Positions 47,485 to 59,276 of a DNA stretch of 64,000 nt are shown piece by piece. Made by a program: the position numbers and the translations under genes. Origin of the DNA: Platycnemis pennipes (lineage: Eukaryota; Arthropoda; Insecta; Odonata; Platycnemididae); contig OW121855.1 of assembly GCA_933228895.1 (NCBI GenBank), positions 73,432,698 to 73,496,697 of the forward strand. Reading direction: 5' to 3'. The notes under the pieces were generated by a model. The model did not search any database and was not told the origin of the DNA. It saw only the letters and a list, made by a program, of their open reading frames with translations. Within the stretch, counting starts at the first letter, position 1. Every line of letters begins with the position of its first letter.

Positions 47485-48420
47485 ACAACTACATCTATTA
47501 ACATATTAACGTAGCTAGAGTGGGGACAAAGTCGGTCCCCCCCCCCCCTCCGCCCCTCCGGCTCCATTGAGACAAAGTGCAAGGGGGGTCCGTCAGGCCT
47601 TCCCGGAAATTTTTTAGTTAAAAACCCTGGTTATAGGGTACATTAACACGTACAAATTAATGTGTAAATGCATGAACGCGAGAATGAACGCGAGAATGAA
47701 CGCGAAAATTCACCGTGTAACCACACCAACATGCACGAATGCATGAACAGAAAATATAACCTGTTCTAATTTGGTTCATTCATTCGTACAAGTTGCGCTC
47801 GTGTTTCAGGGGCAAACGTAAATGAAACCATTCACGCATTCACAACCATTAGAACATGAAAACCTGCAATTTGTGTCATATTTTTAGGGTTTGAAGAACA
47901 CGAAAAAAATTGTAGATAGGTGGTGTCGGATCCCGACGAAGTTATTTGCGTTGGAACGTTAATCTTGTATAGTGTATTGAAATATAGGTTTCGATTTTTC
48001 ATACATATACCATAATATATTCATATATCATACTTTAGTATATAAAGACTCGACACTAATACTTGACCGAGACTCGTCAGATGCCTCCTGAGTTGTCAGA
48101 GCACGCTTGCTTCGCAGCAGTATTGCGTGCTTGTTTTCAGTCCGGGCCCGGCGGTTTTCATGACATTCTCTTTGGAATTTTACGCTTTAGCAATTCCTGC
48201 CCGAGTTTATAATTCTCAATGTACATTACTCTCTTACATCTCAATATTTAAAATAAAATCGGGAAATGTCAAAAATTTTCCAAATGAAAACCCTGGTATC
48301 TTTTTGATTTTTTGAGATACTCATTGTAATCCTAAGAAGAGTAGTAGCTAGTCGCAGGTGTCCGAGTTATAATGCTACATTGTGCAAATATGCTGGAGAA
48401 GCGTCTTGAGAAGATACTAA
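47485..48420. other. no recognisable gene
   Basis: This contains a C-run (47538-47549) and short repeats of GAACGCGAGAAT (about 47675-47710). Nothing coding is recognised. Confidence 0.4.
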
Positions 48421-48424
48421 AAAA

Positions 48425-48560
48425 ACAGATCTACATCTATATCTACGTGATACCCTGCGAGTCACCACGACGGTGTGTGGCAGTGATTGAAGATCACCAA
48501 ACATGCACTATTGACATTCAACTAGGCTACTCCAAGGAAACATGCTAGATAATAGGTTAA
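48425..48560 (-). repeat. LINE 3' tail (CR1/Jockey-like), copy
   Basis: On the minus strand the sequence ACTGCCACACACCGTCGTGG TGACTCGCAGGGTATCACG is followed by a TAGATATAGATGTAGATC tail. It is the same terminal structure as at 57970-58060 and 42336-42420. Confidence 0.6.
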
Positions 48561-49084
48561 CATGCAGCTAGATGGTTAGTAACCACATAGTAATAAAGGG
48601 ATTGGTTGTTAATGCGTGCACTAGCCACTACAGACTACTCTAACAATATTTCACCTACCTATCCCTTTGCTCTATTGCCTAATGTGCTCTATTATGTGCG
48701 CGCGGAAAATATTTTAAATATATCGGTACGACAATATATCTCTCATCCTCTCATCTGTCATCCCGAAAATCTATCTCATCCCGAGATAATGGCCTAACTG
48801 AAAATATAGTCTCAGGTTTTCATTGAAAATACTTGACGATAATTGCACTCGGTCACTATATTCGGGCTAGTTGGAGTCGTCTAGTTGAAGATTCTGATAA
48901 ATTGTTTTCAATTTTTCCTGCTTTTTTAAAGAATTTGTGGCGCTATGCCGCATCACGTGCCCTTGGCGCCCCTGGCGGGGGTCATCTTTTCCACCCACAG
49001 TTAGGGCAGGTGCCCTGGGCGCATCAAGTGGGTCCGTACGCCTTTTTTATTTATTTTCCACTACCTGTGGCCTTTATATCGGGG

Positions 49085-49215
49085 TATTAACAATGTAACA
49101 ACAGACGAGCACACACAGTCATGTCCTTCGTGGTGAAAAAACATACTCACTCGAACCCGCGACCCTAAGGTTAGCAGGCGAGGACTTAACCACGCCGCCA
49201 CCTCTGGAGGGACCA
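49085..49215 (-). repeat. tRNA-like SINE head
   Basis: On the minus strand, CTCCAGAGGTGGCGGCGTGG TTAAGTCC (A-box-like) is followed by the B-box GGGTTCGAGTGAG. The 5' half resembles a serine or leucine-type tRNA, but the fold is incomplete, so a SINE head is more likely than a functional tRNA. Confidence 0.45.
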
Positions 49216-51080
49216 CCAGGAGTTTCATTTTGTGAAAGGAGGTTGGGTATTCTATCCATTGAATTTTACTTGCAAAGGTATCAAACAGGCTTCCTAAATA
49301 TGCATCGCAAAGTCTTTAAAATTAGACCCAAATTAGAGCAATGACTAATGCAAATTGCAAAAATTTTATAATCCTTCTGCCAAGGGAGGGCAAATAGGTA
49401 CGCTTCTCTCACTTTGGCACCCGGGGAAAAGTTTCTCCCCCTCCCCTAGCTACGCCCCTGTTTATTAACTATTTCCGCTACTTTCGGGCCCTCGGGATAT
49501 AAAACCAGTTCCCTACCCACCACACCAACCCTAACTTCTTAGTTCAACGGTTTGGAATAGTGTTTCCATATACATTTTTATCATCCCCCCACCGGTTACC
49601 TACATCGTTTGATAACTCACTTGTTAACAACCCTGAGGAGTTGAAATGGCGAGAAGAATAATGACGTTCAAGTGAAAATTCATTTAATTTACGGCGTAGT
49701 GTTACTTTTTTAAAGTCAGCGGAGAGCTGTACAATATTGCTATGGATAATGGACTCGGGTTTATGTCCTCAACTCTATTTCATCTTCAGATCTGATGTTG
49801 ATATTAGCTATTAATGACATAATGTAATAATATTAATGCAGAGGAATTGCAAAATGGTGGGATGTAGATACTCGGTAAGCCTCTTAAACTTTTGAATCCA
49901 GTGCAGCCTTTAGAAACATTTATGAAGTGGAACCCGCAAATTAACATGTGCATCTTTTTCTCCTTTCCGACTCACCAAAATTCCACCCAGGGAAACCCAA
50001 CGCTGTCAATTATATCAATCATTTTCATAATCATCATCAATTGTCCTAAGATTGGTTTAACACTAGAAAGGCGGGGAAAGAGTAATGTGCCAAGGCAATG
50101 AAAGCTATTTACTAGGGATGGGTCGGTTCGGTTCTTCGGTTCTCGGTTCCACCGGTTCTTGAGCTTAGAACCGGAACCGGAACCGAGGCCAAAAAGAATC
50201 GGTACCGAAATAATTGGCGCGAAAACCAGTTTGAAACCTTCTCACACTCTGAAAGCGGAGGCTTCACATTAAAACCTGGTGAAATAGTGTACTTAGATGT
50301 TTCAAAGTTGCCGTGAATTATTCTAATTCAGTCGTTAAAAGACCATATGATTTATTTTATTACATCCAATTCTAGTAAGTGATGAAATACCACCGTAATA
50401 AGGATATACTGATTGATATGTATGTGTTACGTCCACCTCCTTGGAGGTGCGAGCCCTCATATCATTTTCGTAAATTATATCATAATATAGTGTATAGGTT
50501 TTAGAAGATTTCATTCATGCTTTGGACATTGCTTTCGTTAAGTCAGCAAATTATTCGTCATTTGTACAATAGCATTAACTTTGCTCATGCAAGAGAACGC
50601 TGTCCACTGCGCCACGCAGTAAATAGCAGACGACAATCGACTATTTGAAAAATTGACAGCGCAAAGATAGCCGGAAATGAAAGGCACCCACAATATGCGG
50701 TCAATTACAATTATATTGTTTTATCAAGTTTCTTCTTCCCTTGATGCAAGGGTCGTGTTCAGCCAAGTAACTATCAACCGTTTCCGTTGACCATTCTGCT
50801 TTCTTGATTACTCGACTATAAATGGACAATCATTACAAAAACGTTGGGTTAACTGGTCATGTTTAACTTTAAAACATTTTTGTGCCATGAAACGTGAATA
50901 AAAATGCACGTGTGGGATATAAAAGCTGATATTGGTATTATCTTCCAATGGGAGAGTGTAACTAAGTATTTGCAGTAACATACAAATTTAAATATTTAAG
51001 TTTATGAGAAATATGTTGATAATGAGAAAACCATGGTTGAAAGTGCACACACTGTTTATTTTACGCGTATCATACAAAAC

Positions 51081-52859
51081 TAGAGCGCGGAAAAAGTCTT
51101 TTGATTTTTTGTAAATGTGGGACTTTTGTGGTTTTAAATACAAATCTTCACCAATCTCATCAAATAAAATAGTTTTTAATGACTTTCTTAGAGACTTTTT
51201 GGGACATTTTTGGCGGGACGGGACTTTTCTGATTAAAAGAGACTTTTATGGGCCTTTTTATTTAAACCGCATGCCTAAGTTTATATTTGGCTATTGTGAT
51301 CACATTTGTTCAACTGTGTGTTGGACGCATCTGTGTTTTTCATGCGGTACTACACGGAGCAGAGATGTACTGTAAAATGTACGCTCCTAACAATTGTTAA
51401 TGCGAAATTTTAATAATAGCTCCGGAAACTGCAATGAAATCTTTCTATTGCTCCACCGTTCATGAAATAATCACACTCATCAGTGCTTCAACCCGAAGGT
51501 TGGTTTGGATAGGTGAGGGTAGAGCTCACCCCGTACTTATCCATTTGCATGTCAAATTCACATATTGTTCCTTTCCCTGGGCCACCTCGCACTTCGAGTT
51601 TCTTTTGCTGAGGTTGTCCAAAGACTTCACAAAGGGATAGATTGACCTGAAAGAATGCATTGATCTAATTATGAACCAGCTTATTTGAACCCGGGTGGTC
51701 TGCTGACAAGCCGACAGCGCTACACTGTATGGTAGCACTCCGCTTTTGTTTAGGAGATTAGTGGAAAAATGATACAATTATATGAAAGATCATCTAGAAT
51801 TTCCGACGAGGTGAACTCGTCACATTGTGTGCAGATGATCATTAAATGCGCCTACATTGTAGTGAGGCAAGCATGACGTAGATGAACCTGGACCCTCGGC
51901 TGCGATCAAGCGGAGAAGAAGATTTTAAAATGATCGCGAAAAACAAGAGAAAAAGGTCCTCAGCTTCCCCGAAAATAGGGGTCCTGACCTGTACAATGGA
52001 CAACAAATAAGTACTTTTTTTTCATTTTAGGTATTTTTTGAGCAGAAAACTAAGTTTTGAACTATTTAATCATGTTTCTAATGCCTTATAACATTATTGA
52101 TTCTATGTAAAAACTTGTTTGGTATTGTATATTATAAAATTTTCCCCTTTAAATTTGACTGAAAAACGCCGTTTCCAAGGTTTTACAATGGAGTGTACTT
52201 CCACCCTCTTTGTCATCTACTGCCTTTTTAGTAAGAGGTAGGGTGCTGGGGACTTCCAGATATTGAAATAGAGGAACAATGAGATGGGAGGGTGAGTTTC
52301 GAAGAAAATGAACCATGGGGAGACGGGAGAGCGAATATAAACGACGTGAGTGGTTAAGCGGGGTTGCATAACTTGGAGCATACAGCCCCGCGACGCTGAG
52401 GCGCATGCTTCAGGGCGCGCTCCCCCCCTGTTAGTTCTACGTCAAAATGTTAGATTACCTTTTTTGTTGCTTATATTGTCTACTTTCCGATTATTCGATT
52501 AGTTTTTCCCAAAATCAAAACTAAACGATTTAAAAACTAAAAAAGCGATTTTTTAAAGTGTTATTTTCAAAATTTGGGGGGGTTGCGGGGTGAATTTTTG
52601 GTGGAAAGTTAGAAATTCGGATTCAGCGACCCAAAAAGAACAGGATTAATTAATTTCCAGAACTACCTCTAATTTTTCCAAGTAAAATCCCCTAATGCCT
52701 GGACTAGCATCTCTAGGCTCTTTTCTCCAACAATACAGTTAAATTCAGCAACTTTCTCACGGAAATAACTCGGACTTTTGAGAGACTTTTTTCAAAAATA
52801 TTGGTGACTTTTTAGGCGACTTTTTTTTTGCAAAATTGAAGACTTTTTTCCGCGCTCTA
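51081..52859. mobile_element. nested hAT-type non-autonomous element, 1.8 kb
   Basis: The inverted ends are TAGAGCGCGGAAAAAGTCTT (left) and TAGAGCGCGGAAAAAAGTCT (right, reverse complement). Flanks TACAAAAC (51073-51080) and TACATAAC (52860-52867) are an 8-bp duplication with one mismatch. Internal GACTTTT motifs repeat near both ends. There is no transposase, and it holds a SINE. Confidence 0.8.
51466..51740 (-). repeat. SINE family A (innermost layer of the nest)
   Basis: The 3' body (CAACCCGAAGGTTGGTTTGG, GTGAGGGTAGAGCTCACCCC) matches the complete copy at 46225-46480. The head on the minus strand has GCGCTGTCGGCTTGTCAGCA and a B-box GGGTTCAAATAAG, with about 60 bp of extra sequence between head and body. 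Confidence 0.7.
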
Positions 52860-53287
52860 TACATAACTAACGTATCGCCATTAAATATAATCACGGCATT
52901 GGAGATCCCGGAAAGATTCCGAAACGAGATAGGAAAGCATAATCTTTTGAAACGACGGAAATGGTACACGTAAATTTATGTCAACGCATGTCACACAGAT
53001 GGTCTAACTGAGATGTAAGCCAATGGTGAAAAAATCAACCGCGCAAGGTAGTGCCAAGTTACCATCAAGAGCCATGGCATATGAATCAGCACTGTTAGCA
53101 CTTCGTATGTGCCCGGATCCCAGATATCAGGCCCACATGAATGCTTCCTAAGTCGCATGTCGATAAATGAAGTGCTATCGAAATACGGCATGCCTATCGA
53201 TATTATATCATACCTATTGATATTTTAAAAATATCGATAGCTGGTGAAATTACGCCTTAGTTTACTCACGCGGTTGAATCCTTCGCA

Positions 53288-53647
53288 ATGTCTTCCGAAG
53301 TGTGGAAATACTTCACGGTTGATGCAGCAAATGAAAATTTCGCAAAGCGTAATATTTGTTATTCCCTGATTTACAGGGGTGCATGTAAATCCACTCCTAA
53401 CCTGAAAAAGCATGCGGAAAAGAGGCACAAAATAAATTTTCGAGGGAAGAGTCCAATTGTGTCTCCTAAGAGACGGAATACTTCAGTAACTAGTAGAGGC
53501 CTGCACACGGACGCAAAATACGGGCGAGGGTCGCCTGCCTGTGTGCGAGAGATAAAGAGAGAGGCACAACCCGAAGAAATTTTTTCTTTCTATCGGACTT
53601 TTCCGAAGTGTCACGAATGTGGCCTTAACGGAGAAATGGCCGAGTAG
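53288..53647 (+). pseudogene. BED zinc-finger segment of a hAT transposase
   Basis: The 119-residue frame starts with SSEVWKYFTVDAANENFAKR and continues RGACKSTPNLKKHAEKRH. This is the BED-type DNA-binding finger found at the N-terminus of hAT transposases. Cys24, His42 and His47 are present, but the first zinc ligand, expected at residue 21, is Arg, so the finger is probably dead. The rest is low-complexity, and the frame ends 330 bp from the element's right terminus, leaving no room for the catalytic core. Confidence 0.7.
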
Positions 53648-54740
53648 AAGCGGTCACCCGTCGTCTGCTGGGCGGGCGACCGCCTCCATCCATGGATGGG
53701 CAACGAGTATAAAACCAAAAGTGCTTGAGTTCTATAAATATTTTCACATAAAAGGGTAAAAATGGATTAAAATTACATAAACACAAAAATATTATGAAGA
53801 ATTCTTTTTCAAGCGGTATGTCTCTGAAAATGATTATTTATTATCTTATCTTACCATTGAGCAATGCAAAGTAAGTGGTAAATTAAGAACCGGAACCGAG
53901 AATCAGAACCGAGAACCGAAGTTAAGAACCGAACCGGAACCGGAACCGAAAAAAAGTGGAACCGACCCATCCCTACTATTTACCCCTTGGAAGGTGTCTC
54001 CATCAATTGTTAGATCTCGGGGTTCTCTTCGATCCTACGTTCCTGGCATCACCATGTACTTGGTTTCATTTACATCAATTTATAGACCTATTCTGTCGGA
54101 TTTTCTTTTCAAAATCTTCAAACCACCAACCGTCAATTGAAGGCTTGTGTTTTTTTTTATTTTTGTAACATCTACTATTCAGCCCAGATTGCCAATATTT
54201 TACACTTTTTTACCCAGTTGAAACTCTTTTAAGATTTTAGCATCATTTTAATCATGGCATTACCCATGAATTGAGTGAAAGGACATCTGCAATTTGAAGG
54301 ATACTGATTTCTCCTATACAGTCATGTACTGAGATGGTATGCAACACGCAATACAATGCTCGATGATGATATTCCACATTTTAGAAGCATGGCAAAATTT
54401 ATCCATTTGATGATGGCGCAATATAAACCATTGCAGCAATAAAAGGTCTCGTGTGAGTAGATATTACTAAATTTTATTCGTCGTCAGCAAAAAAATACTC
54501 CACTTATGAGATAAAGTACTTGAAGCTAATACCCGTCAATTGACGGGTCGCCATCGTGGAAGGAGAATTTACCTGATAGGAGGAAAACAACTTGAAAAAA
54601 AAAGAAGACAAATATTATATACACTCTTAATCAGAATTAAGGGAAAGTAAAAAAAATCACGATGATACACGATAAAATTTATTATTATCGATCACTAAAA
54701 ATCTAAAACCAATGACAAATGACCATCCTCCTAGTGTTAA

Positions 54741-57557
54741 TGTAGCACCCAGCGTGATTATTTTCTTTCCTATGACCATTTTCTCTGTTACATTTTACAA
54801 TACTTATCTCCTATACCTCGTGCGACTTCTTCCTCTGAAGTTATGTATTTAAATTCATTTTCCTCCCAAGACTCTTCTTGCGGATACACCGCAAGATGTG
54901 TCCGATAGGGATGTACTGTATTTTTTTCATTGATCTGTCATATTTCTTTCTTCTCCTACACTTGTTTAGACATCATCAGTTACTCGATCTGTTCATTTGT
55001 TCTTCATCATTGATCCGTAACACACTTCAATTGCTTCCAGCCTTGTATCTACTCCAACTGTTATTGCCCATGCCTCACTCCCGTAAATGAACGTGCCTCC
55101 GAAGTGTACGATGAAAACGTATTTCCTCATTTCAAGTTTTGAGTTTCCAGCCGTTATTTTTTCTATGGAAAACGCTTTTCAAATAACCTATATTAGTAAT
55201 AATAATAACCATGCCTGCTGATTATTCAGTTTCCCAAACAACAAAATTCATCCTTTTCTTTCAGTGAGAAATTGTTTCGGCATTAACGTGGTTGAATTCT
55301 CGTATCCAAAGAACGATAAGTAAATATAGCACTGCAATTCCACAGGTAACATTAACATTTATTTACACGACCCTGTTTCATCGCACTATAGCATTTTTAG
55401 GAGAATAAGATCCACTAGTACGTAATTTTATATACATAGCCAGTGAATAGGGAGGTTAGGGAGCCGTTGAAGGAATGAGGGGGCGACTCTTCATGTGTCA
55501 AATTTCCTTACCTTTTGAACTTAGTGAGTAGCACTATTGCAGTGACGTCTATCAACTGCGTCTACTTTTTGCCCTAGAAAGATTTTATTACCTCTTTTGC
55601 ATCCGTAGTAGTATTTTTTGGCGTAGGCAGTTGGCGTTCGATGTTCAAAGATATCTTGTCGAGGAAGGGAAGCCTTTTCAACTTTGGAGTGTCTTTCATA
55701 GGGTGAGGAACTGTAAACCCCAAGTATGCTATTTTGATACATTCTGGTCTGTAGATTGTGTCTATTTATTTGGTAGGGTAACCGTTACTGGAAGTGATGT
55801 TTTATTGTTTGTAATTCTTTGCGTATATTTGCATCAGTCATGGGAACGTGGCTAAGTCCGTGTGAATTGCTATGAAAAGCTACCAATTTTTGTGGCACGT
55901 GATTTCGTGAATTACAACGTACGACTTGATCAGAGCAATATGTGGTTCCCTATACATTGAAAAAAACTATCCTTCGGTTGATGACATTAATGAACAAATC
56001 GAGGACATTGAATATCCCTTCTGTTTTAATTTCACGGATGAATTTCACGTTTTTGTCCCGTGAGTTCACCACTTTAACGAAACTCTGTAATTGTCTGGAT
56101 TCATATAACTACCTAAAATCTCCATCGCTTTGATTATTTTTATGGCAGCAGATTCATTCCTCATCATGAGGGCATCTTCTGATCGAATTGTCATTCTCGC
56201 TACTATTTGCATTTTATGTTTTTCTTTTCCTCGAATTTTTCTTTCCCAAGTTTTTTACTCGTAGAAGAGAACTGATGACAGGGTCATTTTGTAGGGACGG
56301 GAATAAAAGACCAGTGAAAAGTCTGATATGGAGCATTCCACTATGGTGCCGAAACGCGGTCTTTGAGAAAAGATGGAAATACCTTATTACTTCTGAGATA
56401 TAGTAGAGAAGGAGGGTGGAGAAGGTAAGGTGCGTATAAATGAAGACAAAGGAGGAAGTACCAGAGGTTGTAGGGGAGGAAAGGGTTTCTCCTAGGAGAG
56501 GAAAGTTGATTGGGGAAATTCGAAGAAGTCAGGGAAACAAGATGGAGAAAATAATTACGGGCAAGGTTGTTTTGAAGGACTTGATAGAATGATGGGTAAA
56601 TGGGCTTTGTGGAGGAGAAGAATGGGTTATTTGGATAGAATGATGAGTAGTGAGGTATGCAGAACTGAAGAACAACATTGTATGATAGATAGGAGTCGTG
56701 GGAAGCGTTTGATGTTCATTAAAACCTACTCTCAAGCCTTAAAACGCTAATAATAATATAACTGATCCCATCCTCTGCTCTTAAACTTAATGTTATAATC
56801 TCCACTGATCACCATAATAACTACTACGAGAGAAAGAAGGGCAAAGTTTTGCGGTCTTCGAGAGAGATCAGATGAAAGAGCATTCGGTTGTGGGAGAGGA
56901 TGCTCCCACGCAAGGATCGCAAAAACTCCTTTATGTTTTCCCGAGGGTCTGAGATCCCGGAGGAACAGGGAGAGGGAGGCGTATGTTTTTGCGAGCGTGA
57001 GAGACGCGAGATGTTTATCAGGAGGGAGTCCCGTTGGTTGGCAAGGAGACCGACCCCCCCAGTCTCGAAGAGCAATGCCTCTCCTTCCTCCGTAGATGCA
57101 AAGTTTTCCTTCGGGGCAGGGTGGAAGGGAACGGGTTGTGATTGATGTAGAGCCGAGCCGGAGACGTAGGAGGCGTTTCTTCTTCCACGGGTGAGCAAGT
57201 TGCAAGGGAAGAGGCCGAGTCCGTGGGCGTGGGAAGGGATGCGACGTCTCGACGCACGCGAGCGCCCTCAAGACGCCGCCGACGCTCGCGTCACCTCCTC
57301 CTCGGATCACCCCTCTCCTTCCTCTCTCTGCATCTCTCGAAAACAAGGAAGTTGTGCCCCATCCCCACTTTGGAGGAAATTTCAACCCTTTCTCTCCCCT
57401 CTCTACTCCATCCTTCTGCCGCCAAGGCATGAATGGATTTGAGGAGACAGAGGACGTGATTGGATTCACAGACCGAGTTTGCGGGAGTGGTGGACACTAC
57501 ACACCCCCTATCGCAATTGCTCGTTCCTTAATGAGACAGGTACAGGGTCTGTCTTTC
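54741..57557. other. no confident gene; GC-rich island at 56.9-57.45 kb
   Basis: 56880-57450 is GC-rich and carries overlapping long frames on both strands (240 codons on the minus strand, 124 and 85 in others). None has domain character, so I treat them as compositional. 56410-56700 reads like very old LINE tail on the plus strand. Nothing else was identified. Confidence 0.4.
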
Positions 57558-57631
57558 GCTTCGGCTAGCTCAGTCTGTAGAGTATTATATTTTTAATATC
57601 AGGGTCTTTGGATTGAGCTACACATCGGGAG
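57558..57631 (+). repeat. tRNA-Lys-like sequence (SINE head or tRNA pseudogene)
   Basis: CGGCTAGCTCAGTCTGTAGAG matches the 5' half of eukaryotic tRNA-Lys almost exactly. It is followed by an anticodon-loop-like TATTTTTAATAT (TTT anticodon) and AGGGTCTTTGGATTGAGC where the T-arm should be. The B-box and acceptor stem have decayed. A second tRNA-like block (GTAGCGGCAGAGTACC, then GGGATCGAGTAACGCCC) follows at 57650-57715. Confidence 0.6.
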
Positions 57632-57969
57632 TATTTTGTGTCGGTCTCGGTAGCGGCAGAGTACCTTGGCTAACTATCCTGAGGTCGTGGGATCGAGTAA
57701 CGCCCGGGTACGATTTACACCATTCGGTGAATGGATGATTGTGATGTCCTGAGTCGAATTTAAGAGGAGACTTCGTAGTCCTAACTTTGCTCAACGAATA
57801 GTCATATCCATTTTTTTTATCTCACCACTCATTAATGACGCGAAATCATCTAGGAGCAGGCTTCTCACAATGACCGTGCTGATGATTTAATTACATTCAA
57901 TATCGCAGTTAAACTTAATAGAGCAGCACAACATATGTAAAATTTATAAGTTAATGAATTGGCACGACC

Positions 57970-58645
57970 GGCTACGTCTACATCTAATACCCTGCAAACC
58001 ACCATAGGTGTGTGGCAGGGGGTGAATTCACACCAAACATTCATTTTATATCATGCATAAAAAGGATTAGTAATAATAAACTAGTCTAAACTTCAATTTT
58101 TAAAAGTGATAAAAATAGCAAAGCAAGCTTGCAATATCATGCTGTTAGTTGGGTTAGCTTTAAGTCCTTGTACCACTATGCAACTACCTACGCTATCCAT
58201 TGATATATTTATACCATTGGTATATTTATATTCCATTCCATTGATATATTTATACCATTGATATATTTATATTCATATCCCTAATTGTACGAGGAAAAAA
58301 TAGCAATTTGAACGTCAGTTTGGCAATCAATTTCTTTAATTTTGTGAATATGGTCCAATCTACCATAGTAAGTTGGAGTTCGCAAAATATTTTTTACGTC
58401 ATCAGTGAAAATATTATCTTGGAATTTATTTAAGAGATTAAGTCTAAATTTCAACCTACGATCTGACTATAATTCCCATTTCATAGACTGGTTACGCTAA
58501 TATAGTTATGATACTGGTCCTTTACAAGTCTTGCCGATCCTCGCTGAACACGTTCAAGTTAATTATTTAGGCCTATTTCGTATGGATCCCATACACTGGC
58601 AGCGTATTCCACTAATGCATTGAGAATGGACTTTTACATGTTAAT
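57970..58645 (-). pseudogene. CR1/Jockey-type LINE 3' end
   Basis: The minus strand from 58640 reads VEYAASVWDPYEIGLNN, ERVQRGSARLVKDQYHNY and SVTSL, the conserved C-terminal reverse-transcriptase tail of CR1/Jockey-type LINEs (pattern LEYASxVWDP, then LERVQRRAARF). It then decays. The 3' end near 57970-58030 carries CCCTGCCACACACCTATGG and a TAGATGTAGACG tail. A 17-bp tandem repeat lies in the 3'UTR (58200-58275). The 5' part is missing. Confidence 0.7.
58198..58275. repeat. short tandem repeat
   Basis: Four to five imperfect copies of CCATTGATATATTTATA lie within the 3' untranslated part of the LINE fragment. Confidence 0.7.
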
Positions 58646-58723
58646 GACGTTCGGAGTGTTTTGTAAGTTGTAACGACGGGGTGGAACGTGGGGCCTTGGA
58701 TTGTATCGACGAGGAAAAATAGT

Positions 58724-58740
58724 CACCCCCGGGTGGGCTC

Positions 58741-58777
<37 letters not shown>

Positions 58778-58797
58778 GCCGATTGCAGCGCGGAGGC
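58724..58797 (-). tRNA. tRNA-Asn (GTT), probable
   Basis: The minus strand starts GCCTCCGCGCTGCAATCGGC and contains the anticodon arm TTCGGCTGTTAACCGAA (anticodon GTT) and T-arm GGTGGTTCGAGCCCACC, then CGGGGGT closing the acceptor stem. It is nearly identical to animal tRNA-Asn. The D-stem has changes (CTGC against GCGC leaves one mismatch and one wobble pair). A T-run terminator (58714-58718 on the forward strand as A's) follows within 10 bases. Either functional or a recent retroposed copy. Confidence 0.75.
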
Positions 58798-58959
58798 TAT
58801 ATACTTTGGTATCTGTGGACTATTAATTGAGAGTTTTCATCCGGTTTGGTTAAGTTTTGGAGGTGTATCCGTACTCAACGTCACATGACATTCACCCATC
58901 TGCTCCATACGTAACTTATTTATCTCTCTTCAAATCAGCATCTTTCCTACCCCTCTCCA

Positions 58960-59276
58960 TGCTATCCATAATACATTTTTTTCTTCCTCATCCTCACTTA
59001 TCAAGTATTCTGCTCTCGATAACGATCTTCACCATTCCACTGTCTCTAAGTACCTGTTCTAACCACCTACTCTCCCTTCTCCTAAAATCTGACGGAAATC
59101 TTCTTTCCTCCCCAGTCATTTTCAACACTTTTTCATTCGAACAACGTTGCGAGCATAGGGATATCTTAATTCTCCTCAACAAATCTTCCTATCTTCTCTC
59201 TTCATCTTTCCCTGGAGTCCATGTCTCACATCTATGCAATACTTCCCTCACATCAAGCTCGCCAACCTTCATTTTT
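58960..59276 (-). pseudogene. RTE-like LINE C-terminal fragment
   Basis: The minus strand reads CETWTPGKDEERR, then RRIKISLCSQRCSNEKVLKM and GEERRFPSDFRRRESRWLEQ, VLRDSGMVKIVIES. This lines up with SEAWTM, RRMLKIKWINRVSNEEVL, KRRRDNLIGHILRHDGLMKT of the copy at 62222-63060, with low identity. It is an older or different RTE lineage. Confidence 0.5.

Larger units (their letters stand above)
50113..53975. mobile_element. hAT element, 3.9 kb, with perfect 8-bp target duplication
   Basis: The ends are TAGGGATGGGTCGGTTCGG and its inverse (CCGACCCATCCCTA at 53962-53975). The duplication CTATTTAC flanks both sides (50105-50112, 53976-53983). GGTTCGGTTC/AACCGGAACC repeats crowd both termini, as expected for subterminal transposase-binding motifs. 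A BED zinc-finger exon lies near the right end. The catalytic hAT domain is absent, and another hAT-type element (51081-52859) occupies the middle. Confidence 0.85.
50061..54736. mobile_element. probable piggyBac-type element (outermost layer of a nest)
   Basis: TTAA at 50057-50060 followed by CACTAGAAAGG, and on the right CCTCCTAGTG followed by TTAA at 54737-54740, give short inverted ends at TTAA sites. Removing the hAT insert leaves about 800 bp without coding capacity. The ends match over only ~9 bp, so this layer is less certain than the two hAT layers. Confidence 0.45.

Noticed and set aside
46902..47501. 199-codon open frame on the plus strand, overlapped by frames on both strands
   Set aside because: It lies in GC-rich, stop-poor sequence, has no domain, and competing frames of similar length overlap it.
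56747..57469. 240-codon open frame on the minus strand
   Set aside because: Same compositional effect. Arg/Pro/Ser-rich text without motifs, with long frames in other registers over the same bases.
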